Below, piece by piece: positions 7,773 to 16,268 of a stretch of DNA of 64,000 nucleotides; the stretch's first letter is position 1; every line of letters starts with the position of its first letter. The translations under genes and the position numbers were made by a program. Source of the DNA: Bacillota bacterium. Its GTDB lineage: Bacteria > Bacillota > Negativicutes > CTSoil-072. The stretch covers positions 62,001 through 126,000 of the forward strand of contig JAGFZV010000005.1 of the NCBI GenBank assembly GCA_017889545.1, written 5' to 3'. Below the pieces are notes generated by a model that searched no databases, was not told the DNA's origin, and worked only from the letters and a program-made list of their open reading frames with translations.

Positions 7773-8351
7773 ATGTCAGAATTAAAAAAAATACCGGTTG
7801 GAATTTCTGCCCGTCATGTACATGTTAATCGCGAAGATTTGGATATTCTTTATGGTCCAGGATATCAATTGACACTGCGCAAAGAATTATCTCAACCTGG
7901 GCAATTTGCTGCGGAAGAAACAGTCGATTTAGTTACAGAAAAGGGCACTCTAAAAAAAGTTCGTATTTTAGGACCTGAACGAAAAAAAACTCAGATAGAA
8001 ATTTCCCTCACTGATTCATTGAAACTCGGCTTAAAACCACCTGTACGCGATTCTGGAGATTTAAAGGATTCTCCGGGAATGACGATTGTAGGTCCTAAAG
8101 GCTCAATCCAGTTAACAGAAGGTACAATTGCAGCTTGTCGGCATATCCATATGACGCCTGCTGATGCTGCTGCTTATGGGGTAAAAGACAAAGAGATCGT
8201 AAAGGTTCGCTGCGAAGGACCCCGGGGATTAATTTTTGACAATGTATTAATTCGTGTTCATGATAGTTTCAAATTGGAAATGCATGTGGATACTGATGAA
8301 AGTAATGCTGCGATGATGAATGCACAAAGTGCAGTAGAAATTTTAAAATAA
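7773..8351 (+). CDS. pduL: Phosphate propanoyltransferase / phosphotransacetylase PduL
   Basis: PduL-type phosphotransacylase of 192 residues, interconverting acyl-CoA and acyl-phosphate. The two zinc-site duplications are visible as ISARHVHVNREDLDILYG at the start and CRHIHMTPADAAAYGV in the second half. Start is ATG 7773 with AGGAG at 7757-7761. No microcompartment shell genes are near, and no N-terminal encapsulation peptide is obvious, so a cytosolic role in acetate/propionate energy metabolism is likely. It has its own promoter and a strong terminator directly after it. Confidence 0.92.
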   Translation: MSELKKIPVGISARHVHVNREDLDILYGPGYQLTLRKELSQPGQFAAEETVDLVTEKGTLKKVRILGPERKKTQIEISLTDSLKLGLKPPVRDSGDLKDSPGMTIVGPKGSIQLTEGTIAACRHIHMTPADAAAYGVKDKEIVKVRCEGPRGLIFDNVLIRVHDSFKLEMHVDTDESNAAMMNAQSAVEILK

Positions 8352-8365
8352 CATAGCATTTTTTA

Positions 8366-8398
8366 AACTCTGCCGTAATATCGGCAGAGTTTTTTTTC
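8366..8398 (+). terminator. Rho-independent terminator after pduL
   Basis: ACTCTGCCG-TAATAT-CGGCAGAGT stem-loop followed by eight T residues. Confidence 0.9.
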
Positions 8399-8427
8399 TA
8401 TTTTTTATTTTCATAGCAGGATTCTCA

Positions 8428-8476
8428 GAACGATGTTCGAATAATTATATATGTAGAAAAACAAAGAACAACGTTC
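8428..8476 (+). promoter_or_regulatory. Two GAAC-N3-GTTC palindromes, candidate IclR operators
   Basis: Identical half-sites in GAACGATGTTC (8428-8438) and GAACAACGTTC (8466-8476), extended as AGAAC-N3-GTTC(T/G). Their centres are 38 bases apart, and an AT-rich possible -10 region (TTATATATG) lies between them. They sit 31-79 bases before the iclR start codon, the expected place for autoregulation. IclR-family regulators bind short palindromes; the assignment is inferred from location. Confidence 0.5.
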
Positions 8477-8506
8477 TGTAATTGGAAACAGAGAAAAGGT
8501 GATCTT

Positions 8507-9283
8507 TTGTCCAGTCAGATAAATTCTTCCTACACGGTTGCTTCGGTGGATCGTGCATTGCAATTGTTGCTGCTGCTGGGACGGGCAACAAAGGATATGG
8601 GTGTAACTGAAATCAGTAAAGTATTAGGAGTTCAAAAAAGCACCACGCATAGTCTCTTGCAAACTTTGATGGGAAGAGGTTTTGTCCAGCAAAATGAAAA
8701 TGGAAGGTACGCATTGGGAGTTCGTCTTATTGAACTTGGGCAAGTGTGCAAAGACAAATTAGATGTCAGAGAAGCGGCAAGACCTCTGATGCTGGAATTG
8801 GCTAATGAGACCCGACAAATTGCACTTCTTGCCGTATTGGCGCGCAATGAGTTAATTATTGTTGAAAAAGTTGAACCGGAGCGACCATTTCTCATTATTC
8901 CTAAATTTGATTTTAGCGTTGCTGTTCATAGTACTGCTGTTGGAAAAGTATTGATGGCAAATGCACCAGATGAAATCATCGATAAAATTATCAGCAGTGG
9001 ATTGGAAAAATACACTGATTTTACATTAACCGATAGAGAAGCATTGCTTAATGAGCTGGAAGCGGTTCGTCAGCAAGGGTATGGCATGGGTTGCAATGAG
9101 ACGATCAATGGTGTAACTTGTTTGGCAGTACCGATTTTCGACAATTCGCGGAAGGTAATGGCAGCGCTGTCTGTTTCCTGCCCGAGCTCAATATTGTCTA
9201 ACAAAGATTATATGGAGATTATTCAGATTTTGAAACAAAAAGCGGGAATTATATCACAACGGCTCGGCTACCGTCTGTTGTGA
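8507..9283 (+). CDS. IclR-family transcriptional regulator
   Basis: Regulator of 258 residues: N-terminal winged helix-turn-helix (VASVDRALQLLLLLG to about residue 75, with the recognition segment KSTTHSLLQTLMGRGF) and a C-terminal IclR effector domain (VHSTAVGKVLMA, NETINGVTCLAVPIFD). The start is TTG 8507, preceded by AGGTGA. It lies directly upstream of the kor/vor genes on the same strand, so the effector may be a 2-oxo acid or aromatic/branched-chain degradation product. Two matching palindromes precede it. Confidence 0.92.
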   Translation: MSSQINSSYTVASVDRALQLLLLLGRATKDMGVTEISKVLGVQKSTTHSLLQTLMGRGFVQQNENGRYALGVRLIELGQVCKDKLDVREAARPLMLELANETRQIALLAVLARNELIIVEKVEPERPFLIIPKFDFSVAVHSTAVGKVLMANAPDEIIDKIISSGLEKYTDFTLTDREALLNELEAVRQQGYGMGCNETINGVTCLAVPIFDNSRKVMAALSVSCPSSILSNKDYMEIIQILKQKAGIISQRLGYRLL

Positions 9284-9351
9284 TAATTCTATAGTGTTAC
9301 TTAGTTAGTTACTACGGTAAGCTAAAATCGTACAAAAAGGAGGAAAAGAGA

Positions 9352-9555
9352 ATGCCAAGACCCGAGTTTAGGGAAGAACGGTGTAAAGGCTGCGGACTAT
9401 GCGTAGTTGCCTGCCCCAAAAAAATCGTTGAGTTGTCTGATCGTTTCAATTTGAAAGGGTATCGTGTTGCAACTTGCATTGACGATGCAAAATGTATTGG
9501 CTGTGCTTTGTGTGCCAAAACATGTCCGGATGTAGTAATTGAAGTCTATAAATAA
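9352..9555 (+). CDS. korD: 2-oxoacid:ferredoxin oxidoreductase, delta (ferredoxin) subunit
   Basis: A 67-residue protein with two 4Fe-4S motifs, CKGCGLCVVACP and CIGCALCAKTCP, that delivers electrons from the catalytic subunits to ferredoxin. Start ATG with AAGGAGG. First gene of a delta-alpha-beta-gamma cluster with very short gaps. Confidence 0.92.
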   Translation: MPRPEFREERCKGCGLCVVACPKKIVELSDRFNLKGYRVATCIDDAKCIGCALCAKTCPDVVIEVYK

Positions 9556-9573
9556 AAGACAGGAGTGATCAAT

Positions 9574-10641
9574 GTGGCAGAAAAGATTTTGATGAAAGGG
9601 AATGAGGCCATTGGTGAAGCGGCCGTCGTTGCCGGATGTCGCCACTATTTCGGTTATCCGATTACACCTCAATCAGAATTAATTGAATATATGGCGAAAC
9701 GCTTACCGCAGGTTGATGGAGTTTTCCTTCAAGCGGAAAGTGAAGTTTCTGCGATTAATATGGTTTATGGTGCTGCAGGAGCCGGTGCAAGAGTAATGAC
9801 CTCTTCTTCCAGTCCGGGATTCAGTTTAAAACAAGAGGGAATTTCATACATTGCCGGAGCGGAACTGCCATGTGTACTGGTAAATGTTCAGCGCGGCGGC
9901 CCTGGATTAGGTAGTATCCAGCCTGGCCAAGCCGATTATTTCCAGGCGACCAAAGGTGGCGGACATGGAGATTATCACAATATTGTTATCGCACCGAATT
10001 CAGTGCAAGAATTAGTTGATATGACGATTTTGTCTTTTGATTTGGCGGATCAATACCGTAACCCAGTTGTATTGCTGGCTGATGGCGCGATTGGTCAAAT
10101 GATGGAACCGGTTGAATTCCGGGAAGTCACTGCGAAAAATATTGAAAAACCTTGGGCTTCCACGGGTTTGCACGGACGCAGCGAAACGAATGTTATTAAT
10201 TCCTTGTTTTTAAAACCGGATGAATGCGAAAAACACAATAAACATCTTCAAGAAAAATATGCCGTAATTGAGAAAAATGAAGTTCGTTATGAATCGATCC
10301 ATGTTGAAGATGCGGATTTGGTACTAGTTGCGTATGGAATTACTTCAAGAATTGTTTTTTCTGCGATGGAAAAAGCTCGTAAAGAAGGCATGAAAGTTGG
10401 TTTGATACGTCCCATTTCACTCTGGCCATTCCCATATAAACCGATTGAGGACGCCTCTGCACATGCAAAAGCTTTCTTGACAGTTGAAATGAGTGCTGGT
10501 CAGATGGTAGAAGATGTACGCTTAGCTGTTGGCCGCACAAAACCTGTTTATTTCTATGGACGCACAGGTGGAATGATTCCAAATTCTGCGGAAATTTACG
10601 ATCAAATTGTTACTATTATGCAAGCTAAAGGGGGCAAATAA
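9574..10641 (+). CDS. korA: 2-oxoacid:ferredoxin oxidoreductase, alpha subunit (KorA/VorB type)
   Basis: Alpha subunit of 355 residues with the domain I pattern GCRHYFGYPITPQSE and QAESEVSAINMVYGAAGAG, then TSSSSPGFSLKQEGISY. It decarboxylates a 2-oxoacid to acyl-CoA with the beta and gamma subunits, reducing ferredoxin. The pattern resembles proteins called VorB (3-methyl-2-oxobutanoate) as well as KorA (2-oxoglutarate), so the substrate is unsettled. Start GTG 9574, eight bases after AGGAG; the in-frame GTG at 9565 overlaps that site. Confidence 0.9.
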   Translation: MAEKILMKGNEAIGEAAVVAGCRHYFGYPITPQSELIEYMAKRLPQVDGVFLQAESEVSAINMVYGAAGAGARVMTSSSSPGFSLKQEGISYIAGAELPCVLVNVQRGGPGLGSIQPGQADYFQATKGGGHGDYHNIVIAPNSVQELVDMTILSFDLADQYRNPVVLLADGAIGQMMEPVEFREVTAKNIEKPWASTGLHGRSETNVINSLFLKPDECEKHNKHLQEKYAVIEKNEVRYESIHVEDADLVLVAYGITSRIVFSAMEKARKEGMKVGLIRPISLWPFPYKPIEDASAHAKAFLTVEMSAGQMVEDVRLAVGRTKPVYFYGRTGGMIPNSAEIYDQIVTIMQAKGGK

Positions 10642-10642
10642 A

Positions 10643-11392
10643 ATGACAGAAAAATTGTTTGCCATACCGGCTACGTTAAAAGATATACCGACTCATTATT
10701 GTCCCGGTTGTCACCATGGAATTATTCATCGCTTGGTAGCGGAAGCGATCCAAGAATTGGGTGTTCAAGACAAAGCGATTGGTGTAGCTCCGGTAGGCTG
10801 CTCTGTATTATGCTATGACTATTTCAACATTGATATGCAGGAAGCAGCTCATGGTAGAGCGCCGGCTGTTGCAACTGGAATTAAAAGAGTTCATCCCGAA
10901 GCGGTTGTCTTTACGTATCAAGGTGATGGCGATTTAGCTTCGATTGGTTGTGCGGAGATTGTTCATGCCGCTGCTCGGAGTGAAAAAATCACGACTATTT
11001 TCGTAAATAATGCAATTTACGGGATGACAGGCGGACAGATGGCTCCGACGTCGCTGGTTGGACAAGTTACGACCACTTCTCCGTATGGACGTAAAGAAGA
11101 TTCGTGCGGAAAGCCGATACAGATGTCTGAAATGCTATCAACTTTGCATGGCCCGAAATTTATTGCGCGCGTTGCAGTTAACAATCCAGCCAATATGGCA
11201 AAAGCTAAAGCGGCAATCAAAAAAGCTTTTGAAATCAACGTAAAAGGCGAAGGCTTTGCGCTGGTAGAAGTATTATCTACATGTCCGACAAACTGGGGAA
11301 TGAGCCCTGTAGAAGCCGTTTCCTGGCTGGAAAAGAATATGCTTCCTTATTTTCCGCTTGGCATATTCAAATCTGAGGAGGTGGCAAAATGA
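10643..11392 (+). CDS. korB: 2-oxoacid:ferredoxin oxidoreductase, beta (TPP-binding) subunit
   Basis: Thiamine-pyrophosphate subunit of 249 residues. HYCPGCHHGIIHRL near the N-terminus and the TPP/Mg motif GDGDLASIGCAE with NNAIYGMTGGQMAPTS are characteristic. Start ATG 10643 just after the korA stop, with GGGGGC upstream. Its TGA overlaps the ATG of the gamma gene. Confidence 0.92.
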   Translation: MTEKLFAIPATLKDIPTHYCPGCHHGIIHRLVAEAIQELGVQDKAIGVAPVGCSVLCYDYFNIDMQEAAHGRAPAVATGIKRVHPEAVVFTYQGDGDLASIGCAEIVHAAARSEKITTIFVNNAIYGMTGGQMAPTSLVGQVTTTSPYGRKEDSCGKPIQMSEMLSTLHGPKFIARVAVNNPANMAKAKAAIKKAFEINVKGEGFALVEVLSTCPTNWGMSPVEAVSWLEKNMLPYFPLGIFKSEEVAK

Positions 11393-11934
11393 CACATGAG
11401 ATCGTAATGGCCGGTTTTGGCGGTCAAGGCGTTTTGTTAGTTGGTCAATTACTGGCTTATGCCGGGATGCTTGAAGAAAAACAAGTATCTTGGATGCCCT
11501 CCTATGGACCGGAAATGCGCGGCGGTACGGCTAACTGCTCTGTAATTATATCAGAAGAGCCTATCGGTGCTCCGATTATCGCTGAACCGACAGCGGTTGT
11601 CGCCATGAATTTGCCTTCTATGGACAAATTTGCACCGTCGATAAAAACCGGTGGTGTATTGATTATTAACAGTTCGTTAATTTCTACCGAGCCAAATCGG
11701 AAAGACCTGGTTATTTATAAAGTTCCTGCAAATGAAATTGCTAACGAGATAGGCAACTCCAAAGTAGCCAATATGGTTATTTTAGGTGCCGTGATCGCAG
11801 CAACCGATGCTGTGACTGTGGACGGGGCGATCAAAGCGTTCCAGAAAAAATTTGCAAGCAAGCCGAAAATGTTTACAGTCAACGAACAAGCAATTCGCCG
11901 TGGTATGGAATGTGTTATCAACGCTGGTAAGTAA
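11389..11934 (+). CDS. korC: 2-oxoacid:ferredoxin oxidoreductase, gamma subunit
   Basis: Gamma subunit of 181 residues, beginning MTHEIVMAGFGGQGVLLVGQ and containing SYGPEMRGGTANCSV, the CoA-binding subunit signature of KOR/VOR/POR enzymes. ATGA overlap with korB indicates translational coupling. The last gene of the cluster, followed by a terminator. Confidence 0.92.
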   Translation: MTHEIVMAGFGGQGVLLVGQLLAYAGMLEEKQVSWMPSYGPEMRGGTANCSVIISEEPIGAPIIAEPTAVVAMNLPSMDKFAPSIKTGGVLIINSSLISTEPNRKDLVIYKVPANEIANEIGNSKVANMVILGAVIAATDAVTVDGAIKAFQKKFASKPKMFTVNEQAIRRGMECVINAGK

Positions 11935-11949
11935 AAGCTGAAACTGGTC

Positions 11950-11990
11950 AAGGGATCTGCTCTGCAAGTTAGGGCGGGTCCCTTCGTTTT
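11950..11990 (+). terminator. Terminator after kor cluster
   Basis: AAGGGATC (11950-11957) pairs with GGTCCCTT (11977-11984, one G-U pair), followed by CGTTTT. Moderate T tract. Confidence 0.65.
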
Positions 11991-12062
11991 GAGTCCATCA
12001 GAAGGTATCAATGCGGTTTCCACCGTCGTTTTAAAACTCGGCGCAAGCCGGTTTTCTAATTT

Positions 12063-12090
12063 TTGATTTTGGGCAGGATATTCTTATATT
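12063..12090 (+). promoter_or_regulatory. Possible promoter for the GGDEF gene
   Basis: TTGATT (12063-12068), 16-base spacer, TATATT (12085-12090). A plausible but imperfect vegetative promoter between the kor terminator and the next gene. Confidence 0.35.
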
Positions 12091-12139
12091 ATGGCGAATA
12101 TTAAAAGTTGCATTTCTTACAATGAGGCGGTGTCTGTTT

Positions 12140-13654
12140 TTGCAAGGCGAGAAAGTAAACACGATTCTTCTAAACGCAATTTTAAATTCTGTTCCGTCAG
12201 CGGTTTTATTGGTTGATGAGCAGGGGATATTGCTTGGGGGAAAAATATCGGATTTAACTGCTCACAAAACGAAATCGATTGCCGGCATCGGGCAGCAATT
12301 GGATCAGATTTTACGTGTACGGCTGGATCCGGAAAATGTCGAGAAAATCATGCTGGCTTTTCGCCGTTGTATAAAAACAAACGATTCGCTACTGCTTCCT
12401 TGCATTACAAATTGCAAGAATGATATTCATGAATATTTTCGCTGCTCTTTAGTACCGGTGCCGAATGAAAAAAAAGTCACGATTTCCTTTATTAATGTGA
12501 CGGAAACAATCTTAATACAAAAAGAATTTGATGTGGTTGCCGCTAAATACGGAGAAGTTAATGTTGATTTACAAGAAACTATGTTTAAGCTTGATCTCCA
12601 ATTAATGGATATTGACCGGGCTCATAAAAATTTGACGGCTTTATATAAAATTACTTCTATTGTACAAAAAACTGTCGATGAGTCGGAATTACTCAACGAA
12701 GTTTTGGACTGTATGATGCGAGAGTGCGGTTTCACAAAAACAGCCATTTTTTTACTTGATGAAGAACGACAAGAGCTGGTTTGCCGTGCTCAACGCGGCG
12801 GATATATGAGAGTGCATCTCCCAGTATCCCAAGGCGTCATGGGGCACGCTATTGCACAGAGAGAATTAATCTACATTCAAGATGTTATGGCTGATTCAAG
12901 ATATATAGCAAGCAGCGATCACCCTGGAAGCAGTGAAGTAGCAATTCCGCTGATTGTTAATGACCGAATGATTGGTGTTCTTGATATAGAAGCATCACAA
13001 AAATATGAATTGCAGAATTATGACTTCAATTTTTTGCGTTCTCTGGCAGGACATATTGCAATGACAATCGCACATGCGCAGCATGTAGTCAAAGTGGAAC
13101 AAGAAGCAATTACCGATTCATTAACCGGTTTATATAATAAACGCTATTTTAATGACTTGATTACCAAAGAAATCCGTCGTTCCAATCGTTATAGCCGGTC
13201 AGTGAGCATGCTCATGATCGATATTGATTATTACAAACAATATAATGACAAATATGGACACCGGATGGGCGATGAAGCATTGAAAGTAATCGCAAGTATT
13301 ATCCGGCAGTCATGTCGTGATGTAGATTTTGCAGTACGGTACGGTGGGGAAGAGTTTGTGCTTCTCTTGCTTGAAACTTCGATGGCAGAAGCGATTGAAG
13401 TTTCTGAACGGCTGCGAAAAACGATTGAATATTATCCATTTCCCCATCAGCATCATCAATCCCACGGATCACTTTCTGTAAGCATTGGCCTTTCCAACTA
13501 CCCTGATGATGCCTGGACTGAGATTGAATTGATTGACCATTCGGATGCCGCTTTATATGCTGCGAAACGCGCGGGACGTAATTGTGTTCGTAGTTATTCC
13601 GCTGATTGTGTTTTTTTTCAATCAAATAATTGCAATACAACGATTGGCTATTAA
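12140..13654 (+). CDS. Diguanylate cyclase with PAS-like and GAF domains
   Basis: Soluble signalling protein of about 504 residues. An N-terminal PAS-like segment (NAILNSVPSAVLLVDEQG), a short helical linker, a central GAF domain (LLNEVLDCMMRECGF to about residue 315) and a C-terminal GGDEF domain (DSLTGLYNKRYF, then GGEEF) follow one another. The GGEEF active site is intact and RDVD five residues before it is a good RxxD inhibitory site, so active, feedback-inhibited c-di-GMP synthesis is likely. The TTG start at 12140 has GAGGCGG nine bases upstream; ATG 12122 has no ribosome binding site but is possible. Confidence 0.88.
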   Translation: MQGEKVNTILLNAILNSVPSAVLLVDEQGILLGGKISDLTAHKTKSIAGIGQQLDQILRVRLDPENVEKIMLAFRRCIKTNDSLLLPCITNCKNDIHEYFRCSLVPVPNEKKVTISFINVTETILIQKEFDVVAAKYGEVNVDLQETMFKLDLQLMDIDRAHKNLTALYKITSIVQKTVDESELLNEVLDCMMRECGFTKTAIFLLDEERQELVCRAQRGGYMRVHLPVSQGVMGHAIAQRELIYIQDVMADSRYIASSDHPGSSEVAIPLIVNDRMIGVLDIEASQKYELQNYDFNFLRSLAGHIAMTIAHAQHVVKVEQEAITDSLTGLYNKRYFNDLITKEIRRSNRYSRSVSMLMIDIDYYKQYNDKYGHRMGDEALKVIASIIRQSCRDVDFAVRYGGEEFVLLLLETSMAEAIEVSERLRKTIEYYPFPHQHHQSHGSLSVSIGLSNYPDDAWTEIELIDHSDAALYAAKRAGRNCVRSYSADCVFFQSNNCNTTIGY

Positions 13655-13679
13655 CGAAATAGATAAAGGTGGCGAAAAA

Positions 13680-14366
13680 ATGAGGAAAATATGCGATTTT
13701 CATACGCATTCTTTTTTCAGTGATGGTGAGTTATTACCAAGCGAATTGATTCGCCGGGCAGTCGATAAAGATTACGCAGTAATCGGTATTACCGATCACG
13801 CCGGAATGAGTAACATGGACAGCATTATCGACAACGTATACCGGGATTGTCAGATCGCCGAAAAATATTGGGATATCAAAGTCATTCCGGGCATTGAGAT
13901 CACACATGTTCCAGCTGGCTATATTGCACAATGCGCTGCTTATGCCCGTGGTCGCGGTGTTGGATTGATCGTTGTTCATGGTGAAACGATCGTGGAACCT
14001 GTTGAACCGGGGACAAACCATGCAGCAATCTGTTCAGGAATGGTAGATATTTTAGCTCATCCAGGCTTTTTAAGTCAAGAAGATGCTCGGTTAGCTGCTG
14101 AAAATGGAGTGTTTATTGAGGTGACTGCCAGGAGCGGACATAGTCTAACGAATGCCGTTGTAGTACAACAGGCAATGTCTGCCGGAGCTCATCTATTGAT
14201 TAATAGTGATTCTCATGCTCCTCGTGATTTGATGAGTAAGGATTTTTCGCGACGGGTTGGTCTTGGGGCTGGCATTCCTCTTGATCACATTGACACTGTT
14301 CTTTTTAAAAACCCAGAATTATTATTACAGAGGATTGCAGCGTCCTCAAGAACTTCTTTTAAGTGA
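13680..14366 (+). CDS. PHP-domain phosphoesterase (histidinol-phosphatase-like)
   Basis: PHP metallo-phosphoesterase of 228 residues with DFHTHSFFSDGE (metal ligands), GITDHAG, PGIEITH, ILAHPG and INSDSHAPRD, all expected metal-binding motifs. Start ATG 13680 with AAAGGTGG; an upstream open frame overlapping the GGDEF gene is rejected. There is no histidine operon nearby, so the substrate is unclear. Its stop overlaps the start region of the following methyltransferase. Confidence 0.85.
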   Translation: MRKICDFHTHSFFSDGELLPSELIRRAVDKDYAVIGITDHAGMSNMDSIIDNVYRDCQIAEKYWDIKVIPGIEITHVPAGYIAQCAAYARGRGVGLIVVHGETIVEPVEPGTNHAAICSGMVDILAHPGFLSQEDARLAAENGVFIEVTARSGHSLTNAVVVQQAMSAGAHLLINSDSHAPRDLMSKDFSRRVGLGAGIPLDHIDTVLFKNPELLLQRIAASSRTSFK

Positions 14367-14377
14367 CGGTGATTTCA

Positions 14378-15100
14378 ATGGTTCAGAATATGGTCAGTGA
14401 CTGGAAAGCATATTCGCCAGTCGGGACAGAGCAAGAAGTTCGATTTATTTGTGATGTATTAAATTTAAAGCCGAACTCTCAAATACTGGATTTATATTGC
14501 GGTTATGGCCGCCACGCAATTGAATTGGCAAAATGTGGTTACCAAGTAACAGGTCTGGATGTAAATAAAGATTTTCTGGATATAGCAAAACAAAAAGCGA
14601 TTGAAGCCGGCGTTGATGTCGATTTTCGCCAGTCAGATATGCGGGATATGCAATATAATCAACGATTTGATGCGATTATTAATATGTTTGTAGCTTTTGG
14701 CTATTTTTCTGACATAGAAAATTCTGAAGTTATCAAGAAAATTGCACAGGCTTTAAAAATAGGTGGTTGTTTTTTAATAGACTTATTGAACCGGGATTGG
14801 ATGATCCGCAATAATCTAAACCGGTATTGGCGACATCCGAGCGGTGAATATGTGCTGGCATATAAAATTGAGTTACAGCAGGGGATTGCCATTATGCGTC
14901 GGGAACTGCTTAACCAGATTACCGGTACTAAAACGCGTGCTGAATTTGTTTTGCGTGCCTATTCGCTGACTGAAATGAATAATATTCTTGAGGAGAACGG
15001 CTTTTCAATTGTTCATTCTTATGGTGGATTTGATGGTTGTGAGTATACGAAAGATACGCCGCGTATGATTATCCTAGCTAAAAAAACTCAAACTTGCTAG
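14378..15100 (+). CDS. Class I SAM-dependent methyltransferase
   Basis: About 240 residues with motif I ILDLYCGYGRHAIELA, motif II GLDVNKDFLDIA, and the acidic DFRQSDMRDM typical of small-molecule methyltransferases. ATG 14378 with GGTGA upstream is preferred over GTG 14363. The substrate cannot be told from sequence. Probably co-transcribed with the PHP gene, since the gap is 11 bases. Confidence 0.82.
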   Translation: MVQNMVSDWKAYSPVGTEQEVRFICDVLNLKPNSQILDLYCGYGRHAIELAKCGYQVTGLDVNKDFLDIAKQKAIEAGVDVDFRQSDMRDMQYNQRFDAIINMFVAFGYFSDIENSEVIKKIAQALKIGGCFLIDLLNRDWMIRNNLNRYWRHPSGEYVLAYKIELQQGIAIMRRELLNQITGTKTRAEFVLRAYSLTEMNNILEENGFSIVHSYGGFDGCEYTKDTPRMIILAKKTQTC

Positions 15101-15158
15101 TTATTACGGATTGGTTATTCTTTTTTAGTAAAATGCAGTTTGAATAAGGAAGATTATT

Positions 15159-15779
15159 GTGACAAAAATAAAATTTTATGCCGTAAAAGCTGGACGAGTT
15201 CCCGGAATTTATAAAACCTGGACTGAATGCCAAAAGCAAACGGTTGGTTATTCCGGAGCCATTTTCAAGAGCTTTCCAACTGAACAAGAGGCTAGGAACT
15301 ATATCAACAATACAATTGCATCTATACACATAGCAAATGGTGGAGAGAAAGAAGCGGTTGATAAAAAGTGGTATGATGTATATGTAGATGGCAGTTTCAA
15401 TGGTGTAAATTATGGTTGGGCTTTCGCCGTATTTTTGGGGGAAGAGGAAATATATCGCGAATGTGGAGCTGGAACAAATGCAGAGGCTGCGATTATTAGA
15501 AATGTGGCAGGCGAACTGGCGGCTACAATGCGGGCGATACAATGGGCTGACCAACAAAAAATATCGATCATTATCCATCATGATTATATCGGGATAGCGG
15601 CATGGGCTATGGGTGAATGGAAAGCAAAAAATACCTTTACGCAAGCTTACGTTCAATTTGTACGGCCTTATTTACAGCAAATAAAATTTTGTAAAGTTGC
15701 TGGTCATAGCGGCGTAAAAGGAAACGAACTTGTAGATCGTCTGGCCGGCGAAGCGTTAAAAAAACAGAATCAAACATAA
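15159..15779 (+). CDS. rnhA: Ribonuclease H with N-terminal viroplasmin/hybrid-binding domain
   Basis: RNase HI-type enzyme of 206 residues. Residues 4-50 form the RNA-DNA hybrid-binding (caulimovirus viroplasmin) domain, KFYAVKAGRVPGIYKTW and FKSFPTEQEARNYI. The catalytic domain follows, with the first Asp in YVDGSFNG, Glu in VAGELAA, Asp in IIHHDYIGIA and the last Asp in GNELVDRLAG. Start GTG 15159 with AAGGAAG upstream. It degrades RNA in RNA-DNA hybrids. Confidence 0.9.
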   Translation: MTKIKFYAVKAGRVPGIYKTWTECQKQTVGYSGAIFKSFPTEQEARNYINNTIASIHIANGGEKEAVDKKWYDVYVDGSFNGVNYGWAFAVFLGEEEIYRECGAGTNAEAAIIRNVAGELAATMRAIQWADQQKISIIIHHDYIGIAAWAMGEWKAKNTFTQAYVQFVRPYLQQIKFCKVAGHSGVKGNELVDRLAGEALKKQNQT

Positions 15780-15785
15780 AACATA

Positions 15786-15828
15786 GGCATACGGTTCCTG
15801 GTTTTCCTAGAAGCAGTATGCCTTCATT
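15786..15828 (+). terminator. Terminator-like hairpin after rnhA
   Basis: GGCATAC (15786-15792) pairs with GTATGCC (15816-15822), followed by TTCATTTG. Long loop and weak T tract. Confidence 0.5.
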
Positions 15829-15927
15829 TGTTCTAAAACAGGAGTTACAGTTTCAATAAATAACAGAAAATTACGACTATAATGTGCTATAATAAAAGTA
15901 AATCGATATTAAATGAGGTGAAAATCT

Positions 15928-16263
15928 ATGGATGACTATATTCATAATCACGATATCATTGTGGAAAATCTTAAATATTTAACTGAAAATCATGGTGAAA
16001 TATATGAGGCTTATCAAAATTACGGCAAGCAGATCCATGAGAAAGGTGGTCCGTTGGATGAAAAAACACGCTGGCTTATCAAGATTGCGCTTTCTACAGC
16101 TGGACAGCATGAATTTTCATTAAGGACGCATATCTTAAAGGCTTTGAAATGCGGATGTACGAAGGAAGAGGTGGAACATGCGATTCTTCTTGTGGCTCCT
16201 ACGGCAGGATTTCCCAAAATGATGGAAGGACTGCTTATTTTAAGGGATATATTAAAAAAATAA
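15928..16263 (+). CDS. Carboxymuconolactone decarboxylase / AhpD-like family protein
   Basis: A 111-residue all-helical protein. LDEKTRWLIKIALSTAGQHEFSLRTHILKALKCGC followed by TKEEVEHAI (described here in two parts) is the CMD-domain pattern. The redox CxxC of true AhpD is absent, since the GQHEFSLRTH helix has no cysteines, so a peroxidase role is doubtful. AGGTGAAAATCT precedes the ATG. Two TATAAT-like boxes occur upstream (near 15880-15895). Converges with the NimA-like gene, with a five-base gap. Confidence 0.75.
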   Translation: MDDYIHNHDIIVENLKYLTENHGEIYEAYQNYGKQIHEKGGPLDEKTRWLIKIALSTAGQHEFSLRTHILKALKCGCTKEEVEHAILLVAPTAGFPKMMEGLLILRDILKK

Positions 16264-16268
16264 AGCAA

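Noticed and set aside
15078-15656. 192-codon frame antisense to rnhA
   Set aside because: The opposite strand encodes a clear RNase H with all catalytic residues; the frame is a shadow.
238-15822. Same seven-base arms GGCATAC/GTATGCC in the hairpins at 238-265 and 15786-15822
   Set aside because: Loops and flanks differ; two seven-base matches can be chance and both look like ordinary terminators.
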